Assembly: GCF_001650725.1 (NCBI RefSeq)
Contig: NZ_LXVX01000015.1
Location: 1 to 36,651, forward strand
Source: Sphingobium sp. TCM1
Lineage (GTDB): Bacteria; Pseudomonadota; Alphaproteobacteria; Sphingomonadales; Sphingomonadaceae
DNA: 36,651 nt
Reading direction: 5' to 3'
The notes beneath the pieces were generated by a model. It was not told where the DNA came from. It did no database searches and saw only the letters and a list, made by a program, of their open reading frames with translations. The first letter of the stretch is position 1, and every line of letters starts with the position of its first letter. The position numbers and the translations under genes were made by a program. Shown in pieces: positions 24,543-31,666 of the stretch.

Positions 24543-24620
24543 ACGGACACTATCGACGAAGTGAAAAAGGCCGTTTGCTGTATAGTGTCAGAACTGCCGC
24601 CAAGGGCGGAAGGATAGAAT

Positions 24621-25052
24621 ATGGACCAACGCGTCATTGATCTTTGGGACCGGCTCATGGCCTATGGAGAGAGCGGTTCCGCACCTCTTCCGGCGATCCG
24701 CGACGAAGTGTTGGAGCTGCACGAAGCGATCACCGATGAGGAAAGCCGGCTCGGCCTCATGCGGATATTCAATCTCGTCTGCGATCTTGTGGCGGTGCAT
24801 CTCCAAGAGACGAACGGCGATCTTGAAGCCTTCGCCCAGCACCGGCAGGGCCAGATATGGATGTTCCTGCGCGCGGAATGTCTTGTCGATGGCGCGTTGG
24901 ACCGGAGCCGGCTGCGATATGTGACATGGCGCGAAGTCCAGGCCGGCCGCATGACCGAGGATGATCCGCTGCGCCGCTACGCATTGGGCGATGACTCCGC
25001 CTTTGATGAGCTGATGGCCGCGCCGACGCCACCGAAGCGGACGCGCCACTAG
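24621..25052 (+). CDS. Hypothetical plasmid protein
   Basis: A 143-residue acidic, largely helical protein starting MDQRVIDLWDRLMAYGESGS. GGAAGGA lies about 8 nt upstream of the ATG, after a small hairpin CCGCC/GGCGG. There is no signal peptide or membrane segment and I recognise no domain. Its stop is 8 bases before the first GTATANNN array, so it closes the transfer side of the backbone. TATAGT at about 24579 could be a -10 element, which would make it a separate transcript from traG. Confidence 0.68.
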   Translation: MDQRVIDLWDRLMAYGESGSAPLPAIRDEVLELHEAITDEESRLGLMRIFNLVCDLVAVHLQETNGDLEAFAQHRQGQIWMFLRAECLVDGALDRSRLRYVTWREVQAGRMTEDDPLRRYALGDDSAFDELMAAPTPPKRTRH

Positions 25053-25060
25053 GCGCGAAT

Positions 25061-25084
25061 GTATAGGCGTATACAAATATACAT
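25061..25084. repeat. GTATANNN octamer array 1 (three units)
   Basis: GTATAGGC, GTATACAA and ATATACAT are set head to tail at an 8-bp period, 8 bases after the stop of the 143-residue ORF. It is the most distant of four related arrays around the par and rep genes and may be a secondary binding site for the same protein. Confidence 0.7.
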
Positions 25085-25783
25085 GTTCGCCGTCTGTTCG
25101 CCCTTGGCGTTGTTTAGCGGACTTTCCGCGCCCTGCCCTGCCGGCTCTTGGCGTAGGATTCCGCCCTCTCCCGCAGCAATGTTCGGGGCCAAATCCGTGA
25201 AATCGTTGCCTGGCGCACAAACCTTGAGGCTCGCCGTTTCGATCCCCGACCTCGCGAGGATCTAGCTTTCCAGAAATCGGCCGCATGGGAAGCCCGTAGA
25301 GCGCCATTGCCGCTTGGACCCTCCCCGGCCTGCCAAACGTCCAGAATGAAGCCCAGCGGCCCGGAAATCGCCCCTGCTGCGACGTTTCCGCCTCCCCTGC
25401 CCTCTCGGCTCGATCACCGCCCTATCCGCCTGGCTTTCCTGGAAAGCCAATTGCGACGGTGCCGCTGGCGCTGTGGTGTCGATAGAAGCGGGGCGTTTAA
25501 ACGATCCTCAATCTAGCAAAAAGCGTGCCGGCGAAGCCGGCTCATCATGGGGATGCCGGGTGGGAGGATCGCAAAGCGATCCGGGGCGGCCGAAGGCCGC
25601 GAGCCGGCGGGGGCGAAGCCCCCAAGAGGCGGCGCTTTTCTTCCCTCTGACCGGTGCCGGTAGCGCGGCGCGAGTGGATCATGCTGCCTCTGTCCCGAAA
25701 ATCAGGACAAGTTGTTCGATCTGGCGGGACGCTGGTGGGTGAAACCACGATGATCCGGCGTCGAGTGGGCGCTGCGGTTAAAG
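25085..25783. other. Non-coding stretch leading to the replication origin
   Basis: About 700 bases without a supportable gene. Short frames here have no protein-like pattern. The notable content is the run of four mini-hairpins at 25527-25623 listed separately. The stretch joins the transfer block to the origin and may carry single-strand initiation or leader-strand functions. Confidence 0.5.
25527..25623. repeat. Four tandem mini-hairpins with three-base loops
   Basis: Perfect stems follow one another: GCCGGC-GAA-GCCGGC (25527-25541), GGATCGC-AAA-GCGATCC (25566-25582), GCGGCC-GAA-GGCCGC (25586-25600) and GGGGGC-GAA-GCCCCC (25609-25623). In addition GCCGGCTC (25536-25543) can pair with GAGCCGGC (25601-25608). 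GCGAAGC-type mini-hairpins are known to be exceptionally stable as single-stranded DNA. The position just before the DnaA box suggests a role in replication or in single-strand processing. Confidence 0.75.
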
Positions 25784-26109
25784 TTATCCACAGGTCGGCC
25801 TAGTGTTAATATATGGGTTAAAGAGTCGTGTTACGGGATTTTGGCGGTTTCATAAGCAACTGAAAATATTAGAATAATCGGGCGTTTTTTTGCCCTCGGC
25901 GTCAACGGAACCCCGAATCTGGTGACTCCAGAACCCCGAATCTGCGTCAACGAAACCCCGAATCGCGATCACCCGTCAATGAAACCCCGAACTTTTCCGT
26001 TGCGTCAATGAAACCCCGAATCTACGGTGCGCGTCAATGAAACCCCGAATCGAGCCTGACCGTCAACGAAACCCCGAACTCCCGCTTGCCGTCAATGAAA
26101 CCCCGAACG
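25784..26109. other. oriV: Vegetative replication origin (oriV): DnaA box, AT-rich stretch, iterons
   Basis: A perfect DnaA box TTATCCACA (25784-25792) is followed by an AT-rich stretch (about 25801-25890), a likely melting region. Then come 19-bp iterons with consensus GTCAAYGAAACCCCGAAYC. They start at 25901, about 25924 (degenerate), 25946, 25975, 26004, 26033, 26062 and 26091. The last six are spaced exactly 29 bp apart with 10-bp variable spacers, so they present one face of the helix at nearly every third turn. The final ones lie inside the predicted repA reading frame. This is the standard layout of an iteron-controlled theta-replicating plasmid. Confidence 0.9.
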
Positions 26110-27140
26110 GCGCGGAGGGACGCCCTCCCCTGCTGCCTGTTCGCTACCCCGATCCCGATCTGTTCATTTGCGATGTTCTCGACGCCATCCCCAAGGATGA
26201 CATGGCCTCGATGGAGCATCCGATTTTCTCGCTCGCGACCAAGCCCGATCGGCGCGTGTTCCGCTATGAGCATAACGGCAACAAGCTCGAAATCGTCCCC
26301 AGCGTCAAAGGGCTGGCGACGATCCACGACAAGGATATTCTGATCTACTGCATCTCCCAGCTCATCGGGAAGATGAACCAGGGGGAGCGACCGAGCCGCA
26401 CCTTGCACCTCACTGCTCGCGATCTACTGGTGTGGACCAACCGGCAAACCGATGGCGACGGCTATGACCGGCTGCGGAGCGCGTTCGAGCGGCTGTCGGG
26501 GACGCGGATCACCACGAATATCAAGGCCGATGGCGAGGAAATCACCGAAGGTTTCGGCCTCATCAATGAATGGCGGATCGTGCGGCAAACCCGCTCCGGC
26601 CAAATGTCGGAAATCAAGGTCACGCTATCCGACTGGCTGTTCAAGATGGTTGAGGGGCGCAGCGTCCTGACGCTCCATCGCGACTATTTCCGCCTCCGCA
26701 AGCCGCTCGAACGGCGTATCTACGAGCTGGCGCGCAAGCATTGCGGCGCGCAGGAAAAATGGTCGATCTCGGTCGAAACGCTACAGAAAAAGACCGGCGC
26801 GAGTAGCCATTTGCGCGTGTTCCGCTCGATGCTGCGCGATCTCGTCGCGCACGATCATCTGCCCGACTATGCCGTGGAAATGAACGGCGATACGGTCACG
26901 TTCCGCAATCGCGAGGCTCTGGATACGGTCGAGGCGATCGAGGCGGAACCCGAGCGGCCCTATATCGACCCCGAAGGCTTCCACGACGCCAAGAGCGTTG
27001 CGCCTGGCTATGACGTTTACGCGCTCTATGACCAATGGGTGTCATGGTGGATCGACAGCGGGCGGCCGGAACTGAAAAGCCCCCGCGCCGCCTTCATCGG
27101 CTTCTGTCGCAACAAGCACAAGACTGCCCCCTTGCGCTAG
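26037..27140 (+). CDS. repA: Replication initiator RepA (RPA family)
   Basis: A 367-residue initiator. Family landmarks are DLFICDVLDAIPKDDMASME, VKGLATIHDKDILIYCISQL and LERRIYELARKHCGAQEKWS, which form the winged-helix region that binds iterons. The C-terminal VSWWIDSGRPELKSPRAAFI is also typical of RPA-type initiators. The ATG at 26037 is inside iteron six; the first 30 residues are therefore iteron-encoded (for example VNET) and may not be conserved. No clear ribosome site precedes it, and no other ATG in frame comes before the conserved region. RepA binding to the iterons would both start replication and repress its own gene. The stop shares a base with octamer array 2. Confidence 0.93.
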   Translation: MKPRIEPDRQRNPELPLAVNETPNGAEGRPPLLPVRYPDPDLFICDVLDAIPKDDMASMEHPIFSLATKPDRRVFRYEHNGNKLEIVPSVKGLATIHDKDILIYCISQLIGKMNQGERPSRTLHLTARDLLVWTNRQTDGDGYDRLRSAFERLSGTRITTNIKADGEEITEGFGLINEWRIVRQTRSGQMSEIKVTLSDWLFKMVEGRSVLTLHRDYFRLRKPLERRIYELARKHCGAQEKWSISVETLQKKTGASSHLRVFRSMLRDLVAHDHLPDYAVEMNGDTVTFRNREALDTVEAIEAEPERPYIDPEGFHDAKSVAPGYDVYALYDQWVSWWIDSGRPELKSPRAAFIGFCRNKHKTAPLR

Positions 27141-27187
27141 TATAGGTGTATAGATGTATAGGTGTATAATTGTATACATCTATACTA
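27140..27187. repeat. GTATANNN octamer array 2 (six units), candidate centromere
   Basis: Six head-to-tail octamers: GTATAGGT, GTATAGAT, GTATAGGT, GTATAATT, GTATACAT and CTATACTA. The array exactly fills the space between the convergent repA stop (27138-27140) and RHH-gene stop (27185-27187). It is the longest of the four arrays and so the best candidate for the partition site. Confidence 0.8.
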
Positions 27188-27469
27188 GCCGGCGATGCGC
27201 CCCCTTCCCTTCTTCACAAACAGGTCGTCCAGCGCCTCGCCCAGCAGGCTTTGAACGGTCGTCCCTTCCTCGGCCGCGATAATGCGAAGCTGCGTGCTGA
27301 CCTCGGGAGGGAAATGCCCGCCAATCAGCTTGGTCCCCTGTCGGCCGCTCGGCGGGGCCTTGCGGGTCACGTCTACCGGCTCGATCGCCGACGCTGGGGC
27401 CGGGGCCGCGTCTCCGTCCGCCTTGGCGCGGTTCAGCACCGCTTGCAGACTGTTTCCGCCCTTCGCCAT
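27185..27469 (-). CDS. Ribbon-helix-helix DNA-binding protein, predicted ParA partner
   Basis: A 94-residue protein with a flexible Ala/Pro-rich N-terminus (about 1-45). A ribbon-helix-helix fold follows: KLIGGHFPPEVSTQLRIIAA, where the strand GTKLIGGHF would lie in the DNA major groove, then EGTTVQSLLGEALDDLF. The ATG overlaps the parA stop (TGATG), so the two are coupled. A small ParA followed by an RHH protein is the layout of type Ib partition systems (ParF/ParG, delta/omega), in which the RHH protein binds the centromere and represses the operon. The GTATANNN arrays that bracket both genes are the likely binding sites. Confidence 0.82.
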   Translation of the reverse strand: MAKGGNSLQAVLNRAKADGDAAPAPASAIEPVDVTRKAPPSGRQGTKLIGGHFPPEVSTQLRIIAAEEGTTVQSLLGEALDDLFVKKGRGRIAG

Positions 27470-28104
27470 CACGCCACCTCCGCCTGATTGTATAGGCGTA
27501 TATTTGTATACTCGTATAGTCGGCGGATTTCGTCGGCCGCTGGCCCATGCGGCTCGAACTCCTGCACGGCCCGGCCTGCGGCTTGGGCGCGGAAAAAGGC
27601 TTTGCGGTTGCCGATCGTCACCGGGCAAACCGTCGCGCCTAGCTCCGCCACGGCCTGAATCGCATCGCCAGTTTCCTGACCTTGCGGGGGCACGAAGGTA
27701 AGGACCACGGCAAAGGCGCGGTCGAGCTGGCGCACCACGTCGAGGGTGTGCGTCATGCTCATCGTGTCGAACACGGCCGTCTTAGTCGGGATCAGGATGA
27801 AATCAGCGTGACGCGCTGCCTCATAGGCCACGTCGCGCGCGACCGCCGCCCCGTCGATCACGACAAGATCGGTGCCGGCGTCCTCGCAGGCTTTGAGCAT
27901 AGCGGGCAGGCGCACCGGCTGAATCGACGCCACGGCGGGCGTGTCGAGCTGGCGCACGTCCTTCCAGAACGAGGCCGTCGCCTGCGGGTCCAGGTCGATG
28001 ATCGCGGCGACCTTGCCCGCCTGCTCGGCCGCGACTGCCAGACAGGTCGCGAGCGTCGTTTTCCCAACGCCGCCTTTCTGTGAGAGAATGGCGAGAACCT
28101 TCAT
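27469..28104 (-). CDS. parA: ParA-family partition ATPase (type Ib, small)
   Basis: A 211-residue ATPase, the short form without an N-terminal DNA-binding domain. The deviant Walker A motif SQKGGVGKTTLA is at residues 8-19, DLDPQATASFW is the A' motif, and DLVVIDGAA the Walker B. It would move plasmid copies by forming ATP-dependent gradients on the nucleoid. The last residues, LYEYTNIRLYNQAEVA, are encoded by octamer array 3, so coding and operator functions overlap there. Array 4 lies just upstream of its start. It overlaps the RHH gene by TGATG. Confidence 0.95.
   Translation of the reverse strand: MKVLAILSQKGGVGKTTLATCLAVAAEQAGKVAAIIDLDPQATASFWKDVRQLDTPAVASIQPVRLPAMLKACEDAGTDLVVIDGAAVARDVAYEAARHADFILIPTKTAVFDTMSMTHTLDVVRQLDRAFAVVLTFVPPQGQETGDAIQAVAELGATVCPVTIGNRKAFFRAQAAGRAVQEFEPHGPAADEIRRLYEYTNIRLYNQAEVA
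27490..27521. repeat. GTATANNN octamer array 3 (four units), inside parA
   Basis: GTATAGGC, GTATATTT, GTATACTC and GTATAGTC at an exact 8-bp period. The array is within the 3' end of parA, 20 bases upstream of the RHH start, a position suited to autoregulation of the RHH gene. Confidence 0.78.
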
Positions 28105-28119
28105 GCTACACTCCTACAC

Positions 28120-28143
28120 GTATAATCCTATACTTGTATACAC
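28120..28143. promoter_or_regulatory. GTATANNN octamer array 4 (three units), parA operator
   Basis: GTATAATC, CTATACTT and GTATACAC at 8-bp spacing, beginning 16 bases upstream of the parA start. Its position over the expected promoter argues for repression of the parA-RHH operon by the RHH protein. Confidence 0.75.
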
Positions 28144-28225
28144 AATAGACCGGGAGGGGAAGCCCTGTCGTTCCCGAAATGACGATAGGGAGGCGCTGAA
28201 TCTGAAATGACGAAAGCGCGCCGCA

Positions 28226-28857
28226 TCATTCCTCCGGTTCGGCGTCGTCATCGTCCAGCGGCTCATGCTCCATCTGGCCGTGATCCTCGATCGGGCAAAG
28301 CGGCGCTCCGGCCTGCTCAAGCCATTTGCGCGCGGTCCTCACGGTATAGCCGCACGTCGCGCACTCGCATTTGAGCATCCGGGTTTTCTGCTTCTTGGGC
28401 GCGGTCGACTCCCCGTCCGTGTCGAGACGGGCATGGGGGAGGGGGCCAACGCACTCCAGGATCGGCGCGATGGCCGCAAGGAACGCCTCGCCGGGGGTGG
28501 TGGCGCGCATCGGCCCGACCAGCCCCAGCCCAAGGGCGACCCGTTAAACGTCTTCCCATGCCCTGCCGGGATGCCGACAGCGGCATGGACCAGCTCATGC
28601 GCGAGGATGGCTGCGATCTGCGCCGGCATCGCGTCGGGCGCGTGCGCCAGGTCCGGGCGGATGAAGATTTCAAAATGCCCGTCCGCGCTCAACCGATTAT
28701 CCCAGCACTCGCCAATCGCCTTGGCCTTCGCGCCTCTGCTGGTGAAGCCGATCGCCACGCGCACGCGGTCGGGCAGGGGGGCGTCCAGCACCTCGAACAG
28801 CGGGGCCATGCCCGCCGCCACCGCATTGAGCCAGCTTTCGCGGGTTTCGTGGGTCAT
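28226..28857 (-). pseudogene. SprT-like zinc metalloprotease-fold protein, frameshifted
   Basis: The start MTHETRESWLNAVAAGMAPL (28857) leads to AAILAHELVHAAVG, an HExxH-type zinc site, and GIPAGHGKTF. The frame then shifts: the protein continues in another frame as MRATTPGEAFLAAIAPILEC, with a zinc-ribbon end (CECATCGY and LCPIEDHG) to 28226. Adding one T to the GTTAAAC at 28543-28549 restores a continuous protein of about 211 residues. SprT-like proteins on alphaproteobacterial plasmids are often annotated as transcription elongation factors, but the cellular role is unclear. The loss is either decay or a sequencing error in a short homopolymer. Confidence 0.78.
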
Positions 28858-29219
28858 CGTCCTTACTCCCTTCAAATCGCCTGTTCGGCGATGGCCATGC
28901 CATCGGCCGGAACACGGACGCCCAAGAACGCCGGCGAGAGAGGGGGGCAGCGGGATTCGATGGGGGTGGTGCGGCCGCAGCGCAGCGAGGCACGGCCCCG
29001 TCTAATCCCGTTGCGGGGGAGAGGCGGCCGGGACCGCCTTTCCCCCTTCAAACAGGATCGACGCCGGCGCACGCCGGCACCATGAAGCGAGACCCGCTTG
29101 CGATCTCGCCCCCGCCATGTGGGTCGTCACCTTGGGCCAAGACCGCTTGCGGGCTTGGGGAACGAAGCGAGTAGGGCCACGGTGCCGCGCCAGCGGCAGG
29201 CGCCGCCCCCTAGCCTGGA
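28858..29219. other. Non-coding stretch between SprT-like gene and toxin-antitoxin pair
   Basis: About 360 bases without a convincing gene on either strand. It contains a short palindromic repeat (GCCGGC-GCAC-GCCGGC near 29064-29082) and GC-rich, stop-poor sequence that creates spurious long frames. I see no promoter other than the one directly before the antitoxin. Confidence 0.4.
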
Positions 29220-29267
29220 TTGAAATTGTTGCTCAACTGAGCTACATTATCGGCTTGACTAAGGAGG
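29220..29267 (+). promoter_or_regulatory. Promoter and operator of the toxin-antitoxin operon
   Basis: TTGAAA (29220-29225), a 17-bp spacer and TACATT (29243-29248) form a sigma-70-like promoter. The spacer holds the palindrome GCTCAACTGAGC (29231-29242), a likely operator for the antitoxin's ribbon-helix-helix domain. AAGGAGG (29261-29267) is a near-perfect ribosome-binding site. Confidence 0.72.
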
Positions 29268-29272
29268 TTCCA

Positions 29273-29554
29273 ATGGCCGCTACCGCTTTCGTGCGCGCGC
29301 GCATCGACGAAACATTGAAGGATGAAGCCGCCGCCGTGCTGGCCGAGCTGGGGCTGACCGTCTCGGATGTGGTCCGCATGACCCTCACGCGGGTCGCCAA
29401 GGATCATGCGTTGCCGTTCGAGCTGAAGGTGCCGAACGCCGAGACGCGCGCCGCGATCGAGGCGTCCCGCGCGACGATGAAGGCTCGCCGCGCCCGTTTC
29501 ACCGATGCCCAGGAAATGTTCGATGCCCTCGACCAAGAAGCCCGCCAGCAGTAA
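29273..29554 (+). CDS. relB: RelB/DinJ-family antitoxin
   Basis: A 93-residue antitoxin. The N-terminal ribbon-helix-helix (AFVRARIDETLKDEAAAVLA, then LGLTVSDVVRMTLTRVAKD) binds the operator as a dimer. The C-terminal half (RAAIEASRATMKARRARFTD) is the helical toxin-wrapping tail. AAGGAGG is 5 nt before the ATG. It overlaps the toxin gene by 32 nt, normal for this family, and the operator in its promoter supports autoregulation. It stabilises the plasmid by killing or slowing plasmid-free cells. Confidence 0.9.
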   Translation: MAATAFVRARIDETLKDEAAAVLAELGLTVSDVVRMTLTRVAKDHALPFELKVPNAETRAAIEASRATMKARRARFTDAQEMFDALDQEARQQ

Positions 29555-29843
29555 GCGGGCGGCGTTCCCAAGAGAGGCGTCCTACGAAAAAAGGTTCGTC
29601 AAGGATTGGGAGCGGCTGTCGCGCAGCGGGCGCTACAACATGAAACAGCTCAAGGAGGCGATGATGATGCTCATCGCCAACGACGCGCCGTTAGGCCCGG
29701 AATGGCTGGATCATCCGCTGAAAGGCGATTGGAGCGATCATCGCGAGTGCCATATCGGCGGCGATTTCCTGCTGATCTATACGATTGAGGGGAATCTGGT
29801 GAACTTCGTGCGCGCCGGCACTCATGCGGAACTGTTTGAATAG
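29523..29843 (+). CDS. yafQ: YafQ-family mRNA interferase toxin
   Basis: A 106-residue toxin of the RelE superfamily. The core SYEKRFVKDWERLSRSGRYN, then EWLDHPLKGDWSDHRECHIG and GDFLLIYTIE, with the final FVRAGTHAELF, matches YafQ. The His residues in DHPLKG and CHIGGDF and the His in GTHAELF correspond to catalytic residues of YafQ, which cleaves mRNA on the ribosome. It has a short basic N-terminal extension (MPSTKKPASSKRAAFPREAS) before the fold, so a later start is possible. The intact pair with relB suggests a working addiction module. Confidence 0.9.
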   Translation: MPSTKKPASSKRAAFPREASYEKRFVKDWERLSRSGRYNMKQLKEAMMMLIANDAPLGPEWLDHPLKGDWSDHRECHIGGDFLLIYTIEGNLVNFVRAGTHAELFE

Positions 29844-29845
29844 CC

Positions 29846-30466
29846 ATGCGCGTAATCTTCATTCGCCACGGCGAATCTACCGGCAACGCCGGCGTGCCCT
29901 GCCACGATCTCGGCGCGATCGAGCTGACGGAGCTGGGCCAGGAACAGGCACGCGAAGTCGCGGCGAGCTGGATAGAAGCGCCCGCGCTCATCGTCACGTC
30001 GCCCTATACCCGCACGCAGCAGACGGCTGCGCCAACGATCGCGCGCTTTCCCGGCGTGCCGGTGGAAGTGTGGCCGATAGAGGAGTTCACCTATCTGCAA
30101 CCGGCGCGCTGGAACGGCACGCGCAGCGCGGAGCGGATGCCGCACCTCGAACGCTATTGGAGCGCGGCCGATCCTGATTATTGCGACGGGGAAGGGGCGG
30201 AGAGCTTCGCCACCCTGCTCCGGCGCTGCGAGGCCGCGCTGGCGCGGCTCGCCGCCATGCCGCCCGCCTCGCTGGTCTATGTGTTCGGGCATGGGCAGTT
30301 CATCCAGGCCGCGCGCGCGATCGTGGCCGACGCTCATCTTGACGATCAGGCAAAGATGCGCGCCTTCTGGCGCAAGGGCGAGCCGCCAGCGATCAGCAAC
30401 GCGCAGCGGGTAGGATTCCGCTGGCATGGCAGGCGCTGGGAATGTGCGCCGGCGATCGCCGCCTAA
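29846..30466 (+). CDS. Histidine phosphatase family protein
   Basis: A 206-residue phosphoglycerate-mutase-like enzyme. IFIRHGESTGN is the phosphohistidine motif (His8), SPYTRTQQTA holds the second Arg, and VYVFGHGQFIQAA carries the second catalytic His. It starts 2 nt after the yafQ stop, so it is likely cotranscribed with the toxin-antitoxin operon. Substrates in this family range from phosphosugars to phosphoproteins, and nothing in the sequence narrows it. Its job on a plasmid is unknown. Confidence 0.88.
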   Translation: MRVIFIRHGESTGNAGVPCHDLGAIELTELGQEQAREVAASWIEAPALIVTSPYTRTQQTAAPTIARFPGVPVEVWPIEEFTYLQPARWNGTRSAERMPHLERYWSAADPDYCDGEGAESFATLLRRCEAALARLAAMPPASLVYVFGHGQFIQAARAIVADAHLDDQAKMRAFWRKGEPPAISNAQRVGFRWHGRRWECAPAIAA

Positions 30467-30499
30467 ATCAACGCCAGAGAGGGCGGGGGGCGTCGCTCA

Positions 30500-31045
30500 T
30501 CACCCCTGTAGCCGCGAAATCGTCGCTTGGCTGACGTTGAACAGCGCCGCGACCGATCGCTGGGTGTCGCCTGCGTCGAGCTTGCGCCGCGCCTCGGCCT
30601 GCTGGTGCGGGGTGAGGGCGCTCTTGCGGCCGAACTTGACCCCGCGCGCCTTGGCCTGGGCGCGGCCAGCGCTGGTGCGCTCGGCGATCCGCTGGCGCTC
30701 GTAGCTGGCCGCGACGCCTAGAACGGCAATCACAACTTCGGCGAGCTGCGAGGTCGTGTCCACCATCGGTTCGGCGATCGAGCGGAAGCCGGCCCCGGCC
30801 TCCTTTACCGCATGGAGGATGTTCAAGAGGTCGCGCGTGTTGCGGGCGAGGCGATCGGTCGCCGTCACCATCAGCACGTCGCCGGGATCGAGCGCGCCGA
30901 TCGCGCGCTTGAGCTGGGGCCGCTCGGCCGACGCGCCGCTGATCTTCTCGCGGTAGATCTTCGCGCAGCCCGCCGCCTCAAGCTGGGCGAGCTGCTGGGC
31001 CAAATCTTGGCCGTTGGTGGAGACGCGCGCATAGCCGTAAATCAT
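30500..31045 (-). CDS. Serine resolvase/recombinase
   Basis: A 181-residue serine recombinase: MIYGYARVSTNGQD (catalytic Ser), PGDVLMVTATDRLARNTRDL, YERQRIAERTSAGRAQAKAR and a C-terminal helix-turn-helix (TQRSVAALFNVSQATISRL). It seems complete. No transposase lies next to it, so it may be the plasmid's multimer resolution system or a remnant of a transposon. Candidate sites lie directly upstream (31054-31131) and again at 31667-31694. It converges with the histidine phosphatase gene. Confidence 0.92.
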   Translation of the reverse strand: MIYGYARVSTNGQDLAQQLAQLEAAGCAKIYREKISGASAERPQLKRAIGALDPGDVLMVTATDRLARNTRDLLNILHAVKEAGAGFRSIAEPMVDTTSQLAEVVIAVLGVAASYERQRIAERTSAGRAQAKARGVKFGRKSALTPHQQAEARRKLDAGDTQRSVAALFNVSQATISRLQG

Positions 31046-31053
31046 GGCGCGAT

Positions 31054-31131
31054 TCTGCATCAGATTTTTGCATCAGGGAAGGGCACGGAAAAGCGCGGCT
31101 TTTGGTTTGATGCGAAACTTTTGACTTCGCA
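31054..31131. promoter_or_regulatory. Candidate resolution site upstream of the serine resolvase
   Basis: The segment contains TGCATCA twice (31057-31063 and 31070-31076), the 13-mer TTTTGCATCAGGG (31066-31078) and the dyad TGCGAA/TTCGCA with a 9-nt spacer (31111-31131). Several short related motifs directly upstream of a resolvase start are what a res site looks like. The 13-mer recurs at 31682-31694. Confidence 0.45.
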
Positions 31132-31195
31132 CCAGAGCTTTTCCTGTGTGCCCTTTGGCGGGATAACCGAACACACCAGCATTGCTGTCGCTCGC

Positions 31196-31606
31196 TTAGT
31201 TCACGCAGACAGGCACCCTAATCGTATTCATTGGGCCTCCACCTGCGCTCGCTATATGACGAGTTTGCCAGACGGTACGGGTACACTTGCCCTTTTTACG
31301 GTTTTTGCTCGTCGGTTGTTCTCGAGGCGGGGGCGCTGAATTGGCTTGGCTATTCGCCGGTTCGCGTGGGGGACAGATACCTTGCCTTTCCATGATTTCG
31401 CGATGGCGCCTTCCCTGCTCACCGGCCCAGGCATCGGCCTTGGTTTTCCCTTCAGCCAGAAACCGCCGCTTGTATTCCGCCGTGAGGCGCGCCTTGTCTG
31501 CTGCGGGAATAGACGAGGAGGAGCAGCGAGGGATTTCTTCAGCGGATACAGGCAGCGACCAAAGCAAGACTGCCATAGTAGTGGCAGCAATAAAAATACG
31601 TAACAT
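31196..31606 (-). CDS. Small secreted protein of unknown function
   Basis: A 136-residue protein with a Sec signal peptide (MLRIFIAATTMAVLLWSLPV, cleavage near VSA/EE). The mature part is basic and contains four Cys (IPRCSSSSIP, QGICPP, KGKCTR, VPVCVN) with a Pro/Gln-rich middle. I recognise no family. It lies between two copies of a 13-bp repeat beside the resolvase gene, so it may have been brought in by recombination. Confidence 0.6.
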   Translation of the reverse strand: MLRIFIAATTMAVLLWSLPVSAEEIPRCSSSSIPAADKARLTAEYKRRFLAEGKTKADAWAGEQGRRHREIMERQGICPPREPANSQANSAPPPREQPTSKNRKKGKCTRTVWQTRHIASAGGGPMNTIRVPVCVN

Positions 31607-31666
31607 GGCAATCTCCCGATCATCTCATGAATTCTCAAACAGACTCTTACGCCGTTGGCCTTCCGA

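Noticed and set aside
25901..26109. Regular repeats with variable spacers that could suggest a CRISPR array
   Set aside because: Repeat units are 19 bp and spacers only 10 bp, no cas genes are nearby, and the repeats lead into a RepA gene next to a DnaA box. They are iterons.
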